Assembly: GCA_964204605.1 (NCBI GenBank)
Contig: OZ123195.1
Span: 2,418,001-2,482,000 of the forward strand
Origin: UBA961 sp014191195
GTDB taxonomy: Bacteria; Bacteroidota; Ignavibacteria; Kapaibacteriales; UBA961
Reading direction: 5' to 3'
DNA length: 64,000 bases
Notes under the pieces: generated by a model
What the model saw: the letters and a program-made list of their open reading frames with translations, nothing else
The model's database searches: none
What the model was told of the DNA's origin: nothing
Shown here: positions 46,572 to 55,469 of the stretch, piece after piece
Layout of the letters: each line of letters opens with the position of its first letter
Numbering within the stretch: position 1 is the first letter of the stretch
Position numbers and translations under genes: made by a program

Positions 46572-48344
46572 ATGTCACTACATTCTATCTATATTTCATT
46601 GCTATTGCTAATTTATCCTGTAGCAACTACGTTCTCTGCAATATCTCATCAAGAACTTATCAGGGCGATGAGAGATGAAATACAAAGATCTGTGCAAAAA
46701 TTGCATGTTAATAATCTTCAAAAGCCATATTATCTTGAATATACAATCACATTGCGTCATACAGAATCTTCAAAAGCTACTTTAGGTGGATTGGTATCAA
46801 CTAAAGATATAGAAGGAGCATCAATTACTGTGGGAATAAGGGTAGGTAATGAGAAATTTGATAATACAAATTACTTTGATGCTGCTTTAGGTTTTTTTGG
46901 TAGCGGAGATGATGAAGAATCCTTTAAAAATAGGCGAATTCCTTTAGAGCCTGATTATAGTTCTCTTCGACGAGAATTATGGTTAGCAACAGATGCGTGT
47001 TATAAACAATGCGCAGAACTATACTCCAAAAAAGAAGCTTCATTAAAAAATAGATTAAGAACAGACACAACACCTGATTTTACATTAATGCCTCCTGCAA
47101 TTATTGCAGATACTTCTTCATTTTCAAATGTTAATTTTTCTGACTATCAAGATCTAGTCAAAAAATTATCATCAATTTTTATCAATTATCCACAGATTTC
47201 TTTGAGTTCTGTTAGTGCTGAGTTTTTGCCAGAAACCATCTTATATGTAAATAGCGAAGGTAGAGAATATGTCAAAACTAAGCAGATGATTGGAATAGAA
47301 GTTGTAGCATCTACGCAATGTAAAGATGGTATGCCTATAGCGTCAGCATACCATTGTTATGCTAATTCAGCAAAGGAATTACCAAATAATGATTCATTAT
47401 TTAGGGCTACAGAGCAAACAGCTCAATCTCTTGTTTCAGCATCTGAAGCACAATCATTATCAGAGCCATATTCAGGCCCTATACTCTTTGAAGGACAAGC
47501 CGCTGCAGAAGTATTTGCTCAGATATTTGCTCCTCATCTTATTGCTCAAAGGCCTCCTTTAACAGAGAGAGGAGTTCAAGATAATGAAAGAAATTCTGCT
47601 TTTCAGAATAAAATTGGTGGTCGAGTTTTACCAGAGTTTTTGTCTGTTCAAGATAATCCATTAATGTCTTCTAATGGCTCTTCATCTTTAATAGGATCAT
47701 ATCGTATTGATGATGAAGGAATACCAGCACAAACAATTTCGATTATTGAAAAAGGATATTTGAAAACATTGTTAAGTGGCAGAACACCTACAAAAAGAGT
47801 GAAAGCATCTAATGGGCATTCACGAGGTGGTGCCCCAATTTTTAGTGTCTTACACCTAATGAGTGTTGATAAAAAGAAAGAAGGTGAATCTGAAGCTTTA
47901 AAAAAACGAATGCTTAAGCTATGTAAAGACCGTGATTTACCATATGGAATAATCGTAAAAAAAGTATTGAATATAAATGTATTATATACTGTGCTCTATG
48001 AACAAACTTCTGGGGAATTCCCATATGCACAAGGTGATTCTAAATTGACAGTATTAGAAGCATATCGAATATATCCCGATGGTAAAGAAGAAAGAATCAG
48101 AGGCTCTGAAATAGCTGGAATTTCACCTGCTACTTTTAAAGATATTTTGATGATAGGAAAAAAACATCATCCATATAATTATCTTGCACCTGCTGTTGTA
48201 TCAGCATTTATGACAGGTGGATCTCAATTTGTTTCAGCATCTCTGTTGGTTCCCGATATATTATTTGAAGACATTGAGTTAACTCCATTAGAAGGTGATT
48301 TTCCTAAACCACCTTTCTTGTCATTCCCTTCGGCACATCAATAG
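46572..48344 (+). CDS. Exported TldD/PmbA-like protein
   Basis: The 590-residue protein has a hydrophobic N-terminus (YISLLLLIYPVATTFSA) that suggests export. The C-terminal half resembles TldD/PmbA-type proteins: SGPILFEGQAAAEVF, NKIGGRVLPEFLSVQDNP, YRIDDEGIPAQTISIIEKGYLKTLLSGR and SNGHSRGG. The HExxxH zinc site of TldD has no counterpart here: the equivalent region reads FEGQAAAEVF. It therefore may be a structural partner or non-catalytic relative. Its substrate and role are unknown. It is followed by hutU. Confidence 0.75.
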   Translation: MSLHSIYISLLLLIYPVATTFSAISHQELIRAMRDEIQRSVQKLHVNNLQKPYYLEYTITLRHTESSKATLGGLVSTKDIEGASITVGIRVGNEKFDNTNYFDAALGFFGSGDDEESFKNRRIPLEPDYSSLRRELWLATDACYKQCAELYSKKEASLKNRLRTDTTPDFTLMPPAIIADTSSFSNVNFSDYQDLVKKLSSIFINYPQISLSSVSAEFLPETILYVNSEGREYVKTKQMIGIEVVASTQCKDGMPIASAYHCYANSAKELPNNDSLFRATEQTAQSLVSASEAQSLSEPYSGPILFEGQAAAEVFAQIFAPHLIAQRPPLTERGVQDNERNSAFQNKIGGRVLPEFLSVQDNPLMSSNGSSSLIGSYRIDDEGIPAQTISIIEKGYLKTLLSGRTPTKRVKASNGHSRGGAPIFSVLHLMSVDKKKEGESEALKKRMLKLCKDRDLPYGIIVKKVLNINVLYTVLYEQTSGEFPYAQGDSKLTVLEAYRIYPDGKEERIRGSEIAGISPATFKDILMIGKKHHPYNYLAPAVVSAFMTGGSQFVSASLLVPDILFEDIELTPLEGDFPKPPFLSFPSAHQ

Positions 48345-48416
48345 AACTTTTTCTGATAGTATTGAGTTTTGATTATTATATTTTTCAAATGTACATTGTG
48401 GAACTTGGAAATAAAA

Positions 48417-50084
48417 ATGGCTTCAAGAATAATTAAATCTCCTCATGGCTCGCAATTAACCTGCAAAAACTGGCAGATTGAAGCTGCATATAGAATGATT
48501 CAAAATAATTTAGACCCATCAGTAGCAGAACATCCTGAAAAGCTAATTGTTTATGGTGGCCTTGGCAAAGCTGCTAGAAATTGGGATTCTTTAGATGCAA
48601 TTTTGGATTCTTTAAAACATATGAATCCAGATGAAACCCTGCTTGTGCAATCTGGTAAGCCTGTTGGTATTGTACCAACACATGAACAAGCGCCAAGGGT
48701 AATTATTGCTAATTCTAATTTAGTAGGTAAATGGGCTAATTGGGATGAATTCCGTCGATTAGATGAATTAGGCCTGATGATGTATGGTCAAATGACAGCT
48801 GGAAGTTGGATATATATTGGAACCCAAGGCATTGTTCAAGGAACATATGAAACATTTGCTGAATGTGCCCGACAACATTTTGGCGGAGATTTGTTTGGAA
48901 CTTTTATACTTACCGCTGGATTAGGTGGTATGGGCGGTGCTCAACCACTAGCTGCTACTTTTAATGGAGCAGTTGCACTATGTATAGAGATCGATGAATC
49001 TAGAATCGATAAACGTATAAAAGACGGATATTGCGATGTCAAACTTTCTTCTTTAACAGAAGCCCTTACACTTGTAGAAAACTGTAAGAAAAATCGTACA
49101 GCTTTGTCAATAGGATTAATTGGAAATGCTGCAGAAATTTTACCTGAAATGCTACATCGTGGAATAATTCCCGATATCGTTACAGATCAAACTGCTGCCC
49201 ACGATCCTTTACATGGTTATTATCCAGCAGGACTATCAAAAGAAGAAGCAGATATTCTGAGAGTTGAAGATCCTAATGAATATCTTAAAAAAAGTTATCA
49301 CTCTATCGGCGAACATGTTAAAGCAATGATTGCATTCCAAAAAGCTGGATCTATTGTTTTTGATTATGGAAATAATATAAGGGGCATAGCAAAAGATAAT
49401 GCGGGTGTTCACAATGCTTTCGATTTTCCAGGATTTGTTCCAGCTTATGTAAGACAATTATTCTGTGATGGTAATGGCCCCTTTAGATGGGTGGCCCTTT
49501 CTGGAGATCCTGAAGATATTGCTGTAACCGATGATGCCATTATGGGTTTATTCCCTCATAATGATGGCCTTCATAGATGGATTAAAAATGCTCAAAGTAG
49601 CATTGGTTATCAAGGCCTACCAGCCCGAATATGCTGGCTTAGCTATGGAGAAAGAGCAAAAGCAGGGAAACTATTTAATGATTTAGTTGCTTCTGGTAAA
49701 GTATCTGCTCCAATAGTTATTGGAAGAGATCATCTAGATTGTGGCTCGGTTGCTTCTCCTTTTCGAGAAACAGAATCTATGCTTGATGGCTCTGATGCAA
49801 TTGCAGATTGGGTGTACCTTAATTTTGCTCTAAATACTCTTGGAGGTGCAACTTGGGTTTCTCTTCATCAAGGTGGAGGAGTTGGCATGGGCTTATCGTT
49901 ACACTCCGGAATGGTTATTGTTGCTGATGGAACCAAAGATGCAGAAAAAAGACTTAACAGAGTATTAACATATGATCCACTCATGGGAATTCTAAGGCAT
50001 ACAGATGCAGGATATTCAAGAGCGATCTCTAATGCTAAAAACTTTGGCATAAAAATTCCTTTGGTACCTATAACAAGAGATTAA
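48417..50084 (+). CDS. hutU: Urocanate hydratase
   Basis: This NAD-dependent enzyme converts urocanate to imidazolone propionate in histidine breakdown. The 555 residues are typical. Landmarks are YGGLGKAARNWDS, QSGKPVG, WANWDEF, YGQMTAGSWIYIG, LGGMGGAQP, the active-site Cys406 in RICWLSYGE, and DHLDCGSVASPFRETE. The frame is open to a TTG at 48369, but the ATG at 48417 (MASRIIKSPHG) with GGAA upstream is the expected N-terminus. hutH and hutI are absent from this window. Confidence 0.95.
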   Translation: MASRIIKSPHGSQLTCKNWQIEAAYRMIQNNLDPSVAEHPEKLIVYGGLGKAARNWDSLDAILDSLKHMNPDETLLVQSGKPVGIVPTHEQAPRVIIANSNLVGKWANWDEFRRLDELGLMMYGQMTAGSWIYIGTQGIVQGTYETFAECARQHFGGDLFGTFILTAGLGGMGGAQPLAATFNGAVALCIEIDESRIDKRIKDGYCDVKLSSLTEALTLVENCKKNRTALSIGLIGNAAEILPEMLHRGIIPDIVTDQTAAHDPLHGYYPAGLSKEEADILRVEDPNEYLKKSYHSIGEHVKAMIAFQKAGSIVFDYGNNIRGIAKDNAGVHNAFDFPGFVPAYVRQLFCDGNGPFRWVALSGDPEDIAVTDDAIMGLFPHNDGLHRWIKNAQSSIGYQGLPARICWLSYGERAKAGKLFNDLVASGKVSAPIVIGRDHLDCGSVASPFRETESMLDGSDAIADWVYLNFALNTLGGATWVSLHQGGGVGMGLSLHSGMVIVADGTKDAEKRLNRVLTYDPLMGILRHTDAGYSRAISNAKNFGIKIPLVPITRD

Positions 50085-50091
50085 TGACAAA

Positions 50092-50110
50092 GCCTGTAAA
50101 TATGACAGGC
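50092..50110 (+). other. Hairpin after hutU
   Basis: GCCTGT (50092-50097) pairs with ACAGGC (50105-50110) around a seven-base loop. The next bases are not T-rich, so it may stabilise the 3' end rather than terminate. TATGACA is repeated directly at this site and 15 bases later. Confidence 0.4.
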
Positions 50111-50236
50111 CAAATATGACAAAAAGTTATATCAATAGTTAAACCCAAGTCAAATTGTCACACTCTTAATACATGACATACATGATTTCTTCACTTTTAC
50201 AGGATTGAATGGTACAAATTTGTTACTGCTTTTATG

Positions 50237-50256
50237 TGGTTGGCATATAGCCACCA
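50237..50256 (+). other. Hairpin in the leader of the sigma factor gene
   Basis: TGG-T-TGGC (50237-50244, one bulged T) pairs with GCCACCA (50250-50256) around an ATATA loop. It lies 43 bases upstream of the ATG at 50299 and could affect message stability or expression. Confidence 0.35.
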
Positions 50257-50298
50257 AATAGTTCACATCATTTTTTTACATTTTTTTAGTTCAATACT

Positions 50299-51021
50299 AT
50301 GATTGCTCTTACAGAAAAAACTCATGTCGAAGACGTGCTTAAAGGAGCCGTGACTGGTTTTGAAACTACAAAGCCAGCTAATGTTTATTATGATGATGAT
50401 CGTTTTGGACAACCTCAAGAAATTCAAACAGTTTCTGCCATAGTCTTTAAAGGAAAGGAAAACATGGATTTAGCACTGCAAATCGAAAATCTGTTCAAAA
50501 CAGATCGCAAAAAATTTCTAGGATTTATTCGTCAACGTGTCCGTAGCCAAGAAGAAGCTGAAGATATTTTACAAGATGTTTTTACTAATGTACTTGCTGC
50601 ATCTGCTCACGTACAAAAACCTATAGAAAACATAGCATCCTGGGTTTTTACTGCAGTAAGAAATCGTATTATTGATTCTTATCGCAAGAAAAGATCAGAA
50701 ACTTTTTCTGATATGTATACTGCTGGCCAAATTGAAGATGGAATGGATTCTTTTGAGAATTTTATCAGCGATATATCTCATACTCCAGACAGCGACTTAT
50801 TAAGAAAAACTATTTGGGAAGCAGTATTAGAAGGTCTGGCTGAACTTCCTAGTGAACAAAGAGAAGTATTCGTCAAAAATGAATTTGAAGGTGTTTCTTT
50901 TCGTGAAATGAGCGAAGAAACTGGTGTTAATATCAATACTCTTCTTGCAAGAAAAAGATATGCAGTTCTTCATTTACGAAAGCATTTACAAGAGCTTTAC
51001 GACTCATTAGATGGTAATTAA
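50299..51021 (+). CDS. ECF-type RNA polymerase sigma factor
   Basis: Region 2 is seen in FLGFIRQRVRSQEEAEDILQDVFTNVLA...WVFTAVRNRIIDSYRKKRSE, and region 4 in LPSEQREVFVKNEFEGVSFREMSEETGVNINTLLARKRYAVLHLRKHL. The product is 240 residues from the ATG at 50299, but 185, the usual ECF length, from the ATG at 50464, which has a good AAAGGA site. The extra 55 codons have coding-like composition and no stop, so the long start is kept here with doubt. No anti-sigma gene is adjacent. A terminator follows. Confidence 0.87.
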   Translation: MIALTEKTHVEDVLKGAVTGFETTKPANVYYDDDRFGQPQEIQTVSAIVFKGKENMDLALQIENLFKTDRKKFLGFIRQRVRSQEEAEDILQDVFTNVLAASAHVQKPIENIASWVFTAVRNRIIDSYRKKRSETFSDMYTAGQIEDGMDSFENFISDISHTPDSDLLRKTIWEAVLEGLAELPSEQREVFVKNEFEGVSFREMSEETGVNINTLLARKRYAVLHLRKHLQELYDSLDGN

Positions 51022-51041
51022 TAAAAGATAAATAAAAGATT

Positions 51042-51073
51042 AGCCTGATTCTAAAGGAACTCAGGCTTTTTTT
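51042..51073 (+). terminator. Rho-independent terminator after the sigma factor gene
   Basis: AGCCTGA (51042-51048) pairs with TCAGGCT (51061-51067), followed by seven Ts. Confidence 0.88.
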
Positions 51074-51126
51074 ATGTCCTTTTTTGCAATTTGCATATTG
51101 ATTCATGTACTAATTATTAAAGAACA

Positions 51127-52017
51127 ATGAAAACATCAATACATATTTTCTTATTTCTTATACTTACTGTATATGCAAAGATATTTTCGCAAAATCCTAA
51201 TGTCTTAATAATTACGGCTCATCCTGATGATGAAACTGGATTTGCGGCTACTATTTATAAAATAACGCATGATCTTGAAGGCAAAGCAGATATTATCGTT
51301 ATTACCAATGGCGAGGCAGGATACAAGTATTCTAGTATTGCCCAAGATATCTATAATATTGAATTAACAAAAGAAGCTATTGGAAGAGAATATCTACCTT
51401 CTATAAGAAAAAAAGAATTGATGTCCGGAGGTGCTATTCTAGGTTTAAGAGAGTATTATTTTCTAGATCAAAAAGACACCTATTATACTTTAGATGCTGA
51501 TTCTGTGCTACGGCATGTATGGGATACTACCTTTATAAAAAGACGTATTCAACAAGTATTAAATTCGAAACATTATGATTTTATCTTTACTCTACTTCCA
51601 ACAAATTCAACACATGGACATCATAAAGCGGCTACAATATTGGCTTTATCTGCTGTACAAGAGTTTCAATCAAAAAGCAAACCTGTCATTGTAGGATGTA
51701 CACTTGCAGATTCAACTGCTATTAAACCAGAACCATTTTTAGGATTACAGACATATCCAATAACTGCAGTTAAGAATGAATTTCCAAGTGCTCAATTCAA
51801 TAGAAATCAAAGTTTTGGATATAATAAAAAACTTAATTATTCAATTATTGCTAATCTTGTTATTGCTGAACATAAATCACAGGGAGCAATGCAATTAGCG
51901 GCAGGTAAGGGTGATATCGAATATTTCTGGAATTATTCATTAAATTCTCAAGATTCTGAACTCAATATCAAGCAATTGTTTGATAGAATGGCATTAACTC
52001 CTTTTAAACAAAAATAA
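51127..52017 (+). CDS. Exported PIG-L family deacetylase
   Basis: A signal peptide (about 1-22, ending IFSQ) leads to a PIG-L/LmbE domain. The zinc motif AHPDDETGF and the later STHGHHKAA carry the metal ligands. Members deacetylate N-acetylglucosamine-type sugars (as in GlcNAc-PI, mycothiol or bacillithiol building, or chito-oligosaccharides). Export to the periplasm or outside makes a glycan substrate more likely than a bacillithiol step. The BNR-repeat gene starts 11 bases after its stop. Confidence 0.85.
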   Translation: MKTSIHIFLFLILTVYAKIFSQNPNVLIITAHPDDETGFAATIYKITHDLEGKADIIVITNGEAGYKYSSIAQDIYNIELTKEAIGREYLPSIRKKELMSGGAILGLREYYFLDQKDTYYTLDADSVLRHVWDTTFIKRRIQQVLNSKHYDFIFTLLPTNSTHGHHKAATILALSAVQEFQSKSKPVIVGCTLADSTAIKPEPFLGLQTYPITAVKNEFPSAQFNRNQSFGYNKKLNYSIIANLVIAEHKSQGAMQLAAGKGDIEYFWNYSLNSQDSELNIKQLFDRMALTPFKQK

Positions 52018-52028
52018 CAACTACTTAT

Positions 52029-53405
52029 ATGATGTACTTTTTGTGTGTTCTCCTTTTTGCTTCTTTCACTATCCTAGATGCACAAGTTTCTGGATCTTGG
52101 AAAAGACTTTTAGATTCTCCTGTATATGGTATTGGAATCAATCCTAAAAATCCTGAAACAATAATAGTTGGGGGATTAGGAAGAACATTATATAAAACCC
52201 ACAATGGTGGTATAAGTTGGACATTAGATAGTATTGAATTTAGAAGTGGATCTTCTCAGTTAACTAATATTCTTATTTCTTCGGTAGATACTAATATTGT
52301 ATTAGCTGGTGGAGTTTTTAATAGTATCAGAAGAAGTACGGATCAAGGGATAACTTGGGAGAATGTTTTCGAACCTGAAAAACCATTATTTATATCGCCT
52401 GGTGAAACAATCATAGAAAATCCCGATAATCCTTTGATGATTTATGCTGGAGATAATACATCAAATAGAATTTTTAGGAGCTTGAATGGTGGGATTTCAT
52501 GGGATACCATAACTACCTTAAATGTATCTGGATTATGTACATTAACATTAAAACCAGATAGTTCAAATGTACTTTTTGCAGGCTGTAAATTAGGCATTAT
52601 AAAAAAATCTACTGATGCGGGTTCTTCATGGAGAACAGTAGCAAATATTAGAGAAAAAGGTGATTCAGAAATACCTAAGATTGTGTTTAGTAAAAAAAAT
52701 CCTTCAATTGGATTTGCTATTATAGCCTATTTTCTTCCAAAAAATAAACCAAATGGGGGTATCTATAAAACAACAGATGGCGGTGAAACATGGAATGAAT
52801 TCGGCAGTAAAGATACTAGCTTTTGGTCTTTATGCATTGCACCATATCAAAATGGAAATGAAGAATTATTTATTGGTGGATACTCTGATGCTTCGGAAAA
52901 TATTCCTGGTCCTGGATTTATTATTCAATCTCAAATCAATGTATTCTCACCAATATATTATTCAAGTCAGATTCCATGGTTTTCTAATATGCAAGGAATT
53001 CCACCAAGAAAAAATGTATGGATGATAAAATCTGCAGTAAATAGAAATGGTGAAACTTTGGTATATGCTGCCACAGAAGCTGGTTTTTATGTATGGAAAC
53101 CCAATAGCACTGCAATACATAATGAACCACTTTTTGATCAATCAATTGAATTTAGTGTTGCTGAATCATTCGTTAATATTGAATCTGCACAGCATGAAAT
53201 ACAATCTATAGGCGTATTTTCTCTCTCAGGAAAACAAATATATGCCCCAACTATATCTGCACAATCATATGCAACTATTCCTCTATCTTCAATACATGAA
53301 TCAATTATTATCATTCGGGTATTTACACAAAAAGGTACATTCTCTGAAATATTGATTGCTCCTCATCACAATGCTATGTTAACAAGAGAAGCAATCGTAG
53401 AGTAA
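52029..53405 (+). CDS. Secreted BNR/sortilin-like beta-propeller protein with probable type IX secretion C-terminal domain
   Basis: A signal peptide (ending TILDAQ) is followed by a run of BNR/Asp-box repeats (KTHNGGISWTLDS, RSTDQGITWENV, RSLNGGISWDTI, KSTDAGSSWRTV, KTTDGGETWNEF). These form a beta-propeller, as in sortilin and photosystem assembly factors. The last 80 residues (SIGVFSLSGKQIY, IPLSSI, IIIIRVFTQKGTFSEILI) have the strand pattern of type IX sorting domains, but without the YPNP motif. It probably is secreted or surface-bound. The ligand is unknown. Confidence 0.75.
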   Translation: MMYFLCVLLFASFTILDAQVSGSWKRLLDSPVYGIGINPKNPETIIVGGLGRTLYKTHNGGISWTLDSIEFRSGSSQLTNILISSVDTNIVLAGGVFNSIRRSTDQGITWENVFEPEKPLFISPGETIIENPDNPLMIYAGDNTSNRIFRSLNGGISWDTITTLNVSGLCTLTLKPDSSNVLFAGCKLGIIKKSTDAGSSWRTVANIREKGDSEIPKIVFSKKNPSIGFAIIAYFLPKNKPNGGIYKTTDGGETWNEFGSKDTSFWSLCIAPYQNGNEELFIGGYSDASENIPGPGFIIQSQINVFSPIYYSSQIPWFSNMQGIPPRKNVWMIKSAVNRNGETLVYAATEAGFYVWKPNSTAIHNEPLFDQSIEFSVAESFVNIESAQHEIQSIGVFSLSGKQIYAPTISAQSYATIPLSSIHESIIIIRVFTQKGTFSEILIAPHHNAMLTREAIVE

Positions 53406-53445
53406 ATCATTTATTAGCAAAACTAATTAGCTAATATTTATACCG

Positions 53446-53453
53446 TATCTTTG
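53446..53453 (+). promoter_or_regulatory. Candidate -7 promoter element for truA
   Basis: TATCTTTG fits TAnnTTTG, 40 bases before the truA ATG. No TTTG is found at 19-21 bases upstream. Confidence 0.35.
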
Positions 53454-53492
53454 ATAATTATAGATGATTTTTTTAGAAAAATAATAATTGAT

Positions 53493-54269
53493 ATGTCTAG
53501 ATATAAAATTACTTTAGAATACGAAGGAACCAGATTTTCTGGCTGGCAAGTTCAAAAAAATGCAAGAACAATTCAAGGGGAATTAATTGGTGCTTCAAAA
53601 ACAGTATTCGCTACTGATTCCTTTGAGTTATATGGTTCTGGAAGAACCGATGCAGGTGTTCATGCACTAGAGCAAGTAATACATCTTGAGGTAAAAACCA
53701 TGTTGGCTCCTCATATTATTAGACAAAAATTAAATGATGAACTGCCAAGTGATATTTCAATTCTTCAAGTAGAAAAAGCTGATGATAGATTCCATGCCAG
53801 ACATCATGCAGTATCAAGAACATATCTCTATCAAATCTCAAGAAGAAGAACCGCCTTTGGAAAAAAACTAGTATGGTGGATAAAAGATAATCTTGATATT
53901 TCCGCAATGCAAAAAGCAGCTTCACATTTTGAAGGTATGCATGATTTTAGATCTTTCACCGCTGATGATCCTGATGAAAAATCAACAAAAGTTGATATAA
54001 TGTCAATTTCAGTGAGAGAACATGGAGATCTCATTTTGATTTCAATTACAGGTTCACATTTTTTGTGGAGTATGGTCAGACGTATGGTTGGCGTAATTGC
54101 TGAAGTTGGTAGAGGTAAAATGAAAGCAGATGAAATTCCTATCCTTCTAAAAAAACCATCTAATGTCCCGGCTTTACTTACATGCCCTCCCTCAGGATTA
54201 TTCCTAGCTAAAGTATCATACAATAAGCACGATAAAATAGAAATTGTTCATCCAATTTTACACATATAA
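53493..54269 (+). CDS. truA: tRNA pseudouridine synthase A
   Basis: The product isomerises uridines 38-40 in tRNA anticodon stems. From the ATG at 53493 it has 258 residues, the usual size. The catalytic Asp53 lies in GSGRTDAGVHA. Other marks are YEGTRFSGWQVQ near the start, YLYQISRRRTAFG, and FLWSMVRRMVGVI. The frame stays open back to a TTG at 53451, but MSRYKITLEYEG is the standard beginning. Confidence 0.93.
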   Translation: MSRYKITLEYEGTRFSGWQVQKNARTIQGELIGASKTVFATDSFELYGSGRTDAGVHALEQVIHLEVKTMLAPHIIRQKLNDELPSDISILQVEKADDRFHARHHAVSRTYLYQISRRRTAFGKKLVWWIKDNLDISAMQKAASHFEGMHDFRSFTADDPDEKSTKVDIMSISVREHGDLILISITGSHFLWSMVRRMVGVIAEVGRGKMKADEIPILLKKPSNVPALLTCPPSGLFLAKVSYNKHDKIEIVHPILHI

Positions 54270-54313
54270 ATTATCAGAAAATGATTTCTGAATGTAAGTG
54301 AACTTCTAAAGAA

Positions 54314-54724
54314 ATGAATTGTATCCTTATGAGAAATATGAAATGTGTAGCGTTATTACTATTCTTCTATAGTATGTTATTGTGCTCTGCATGTAATGAT
54401 AATGTGATTACTTCGCCTGATCAAATTATTTTTCCCGACACAAATATTAGCTATCAATTACATGTAAAACCTTTATTAGAACTTACCTGCGCTTTTTCTG
54501 GTTGCCATGATTATGAATCAAAATTGGGAAGTGTTGATGTTACTTCTTATTATGCTTTAACTGGTAGAGCCGGATTGATTATTCCAGGTAAACCAGATCT
54601 AAGCCTGTTAAATCAAATACTAGAAGGAAAACAACCTCATATGTTGTCTTTTCAAGACAGGGTTAATTCCAGCCAAATCAAAGGGTTAAGACAATGGGTG
54701 ATAGAAGGAGCAAAAAATAATTAA
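54314..54724 (+). CDS. Small lipoprotein with cytochrome c-like domain (CX4CH)
   Basis: The 136-residue lipoprotein has a hydrophobic signal and lipobox LCSAC. One haem-binding-type motif, TCAFSGCHD, has four rather than two residues between the cysteines. The rest follows the PSCyt1-type pattern: GRAGLIIPGKPDLSLL, HMLSFQD (possible distal Met), and QIKGLRQWVIEGAKNN at the end. It likely is an envelope electron carrier or a structural relative, since CX4CH is not the standard site. Three methionines lie near the start; 54314, 54329 and 54338 are all possible. It lies upstream of the HmuY gene, separated by a promoter. Confidence 0.7.
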   Translation: MNCILMRNMKCVALLLFFYSMLLCSACNDNVITSPDQIIFPDTNISYQLHVKPLLELTCAFSGCHDYESKLGSVDVTSYYALTGRAGLIIPGKPDLSLLNQILEGKQPHMLSFQDRVNSSQIKGLRQWVIEGAKNN

Positions 54725-54753
54725 TAAATAATTGTACATATAACAATATTTGT

Positions 54754-54785
54754 TTTGACAATATGTGTGATCACACGTATATTTG
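54754..54785 (+). promoter_or_regulatory. Bacteroidota-type promoter with palindromic operator for the HmuY gene
   Basis: TTTG (54754-54757), a 20-base spacer and TATATTTG (54778-54785) match the consensus exactly, 45 bases before the ATG. The spacer holds the perfect 12-base palindrome GTGTGATCACAC (54765-54776), extendable to ATATGTGTGA/TCACACGTAT with one mismatch. A repressor bound there would block the polymerase. Confidence 0.72.
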
Positions 54786-54830
54786 TAAAAAATAAATCAC
54801 CATATCACATTAATTTGTTTAGGTTTACTT

Positions 54831-55469
54831 ATGTACAAGATATTTTGTTTTCTGTCAGCATTCATTTTGCTTTTTACCCTAGATTCATGTTCCGATAGCT
54901 CATCCAATGTTCAACCTACAATTGATACAGTTTCAACCAGAATAATCAAGAATATTATTCCAGACACTCTGCAATCTAAATTTGTATATTATTCATTAGA
55001 TGGTGACAGTGTAGTTCCACCTTCTAAATCAGCGACTACCGAGTGGGACATTAAAATGTCGTATTTATATGGTGGTGGTAAAACAAAACAGATTGATATA
55101 TTTTTGAATTCAGGAACAGTAAACCCAAGTGGATTAACGAAGGGTTTAATTGTAGACACTACATTTGATTTGTTAACGACCGCACCTGCAGATAGTAATT
55201 TTAAGATAGATGATCAATCAACCAGTGGAAGAATTTTGTCAATAGCACTTGCTCCTCCAGGTAATTTCTTTACATATGATGGATCATCAAGAACAATTAA
55301 TCCAGTAGCACAAAAAACATTAGTAATAAAAACCCGTTTAGGGAACTATGTTAAGCTACAAATCCTTAGTATTTACAAGGATCAACCTGAAAAACCAACT
55401 ATGTTCTCTGAAATCGGTTATTATTCTTTCCGATATGCAAAGAGCAGAACAAAAAAACTGAAAAACTAA
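54831..55469 (+). CDS. HmuY-family haem-binding lipoprotein
   Basis: The 212-residue lipoprotein has a signal and lipobox ending DSC (Cys20). The rest fits HmuY: FVYYSLDGDSVV, TEWDIKMSYL, IFLNSGTVNPSG, FKIDDQSTSG, KTLVIKTRLGNYVKLQILSIY and GYYSFRYA. HmuY proteins at the cell surface take haem from host or environmental proteins and hand it to a TonB receptor. Such a receptor gene follows after paaA. I cannot confirm haem ligands from the sequence. Its promoter carries a palindromic operator. Confidence 0.83.
   Translation: MYKIFCFLSAFILLFTLDSCSDSSSNVQPTIDTVSTRIIKNIIPDTLQSKFVYYSLDGDSVVPPSKSATTEWDIKMSYLYGGGKTKQIDIFLNSGTVNPSGLTKGLIVDTTFDLLTTAPADSNFKIDDQSTSGRILSIALAPPGNFFTYDGSSRTINPVAQKTLVIKTRLGNYVKLQILSIYKDQPEKPTMFSEIGYYSFRYAKSRTKKLKN

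Noticed and set aside
50092..50110. Hairpin after hutU as a Rho-independent terminator
   Set aside because: The stem is good but no T tract follows, so it is listed only as a hairpin.
53719..54223. Open frames antisense to truA
   Set aside because: They cover the conserved truA catalytic region and lack any start signal or family motif.
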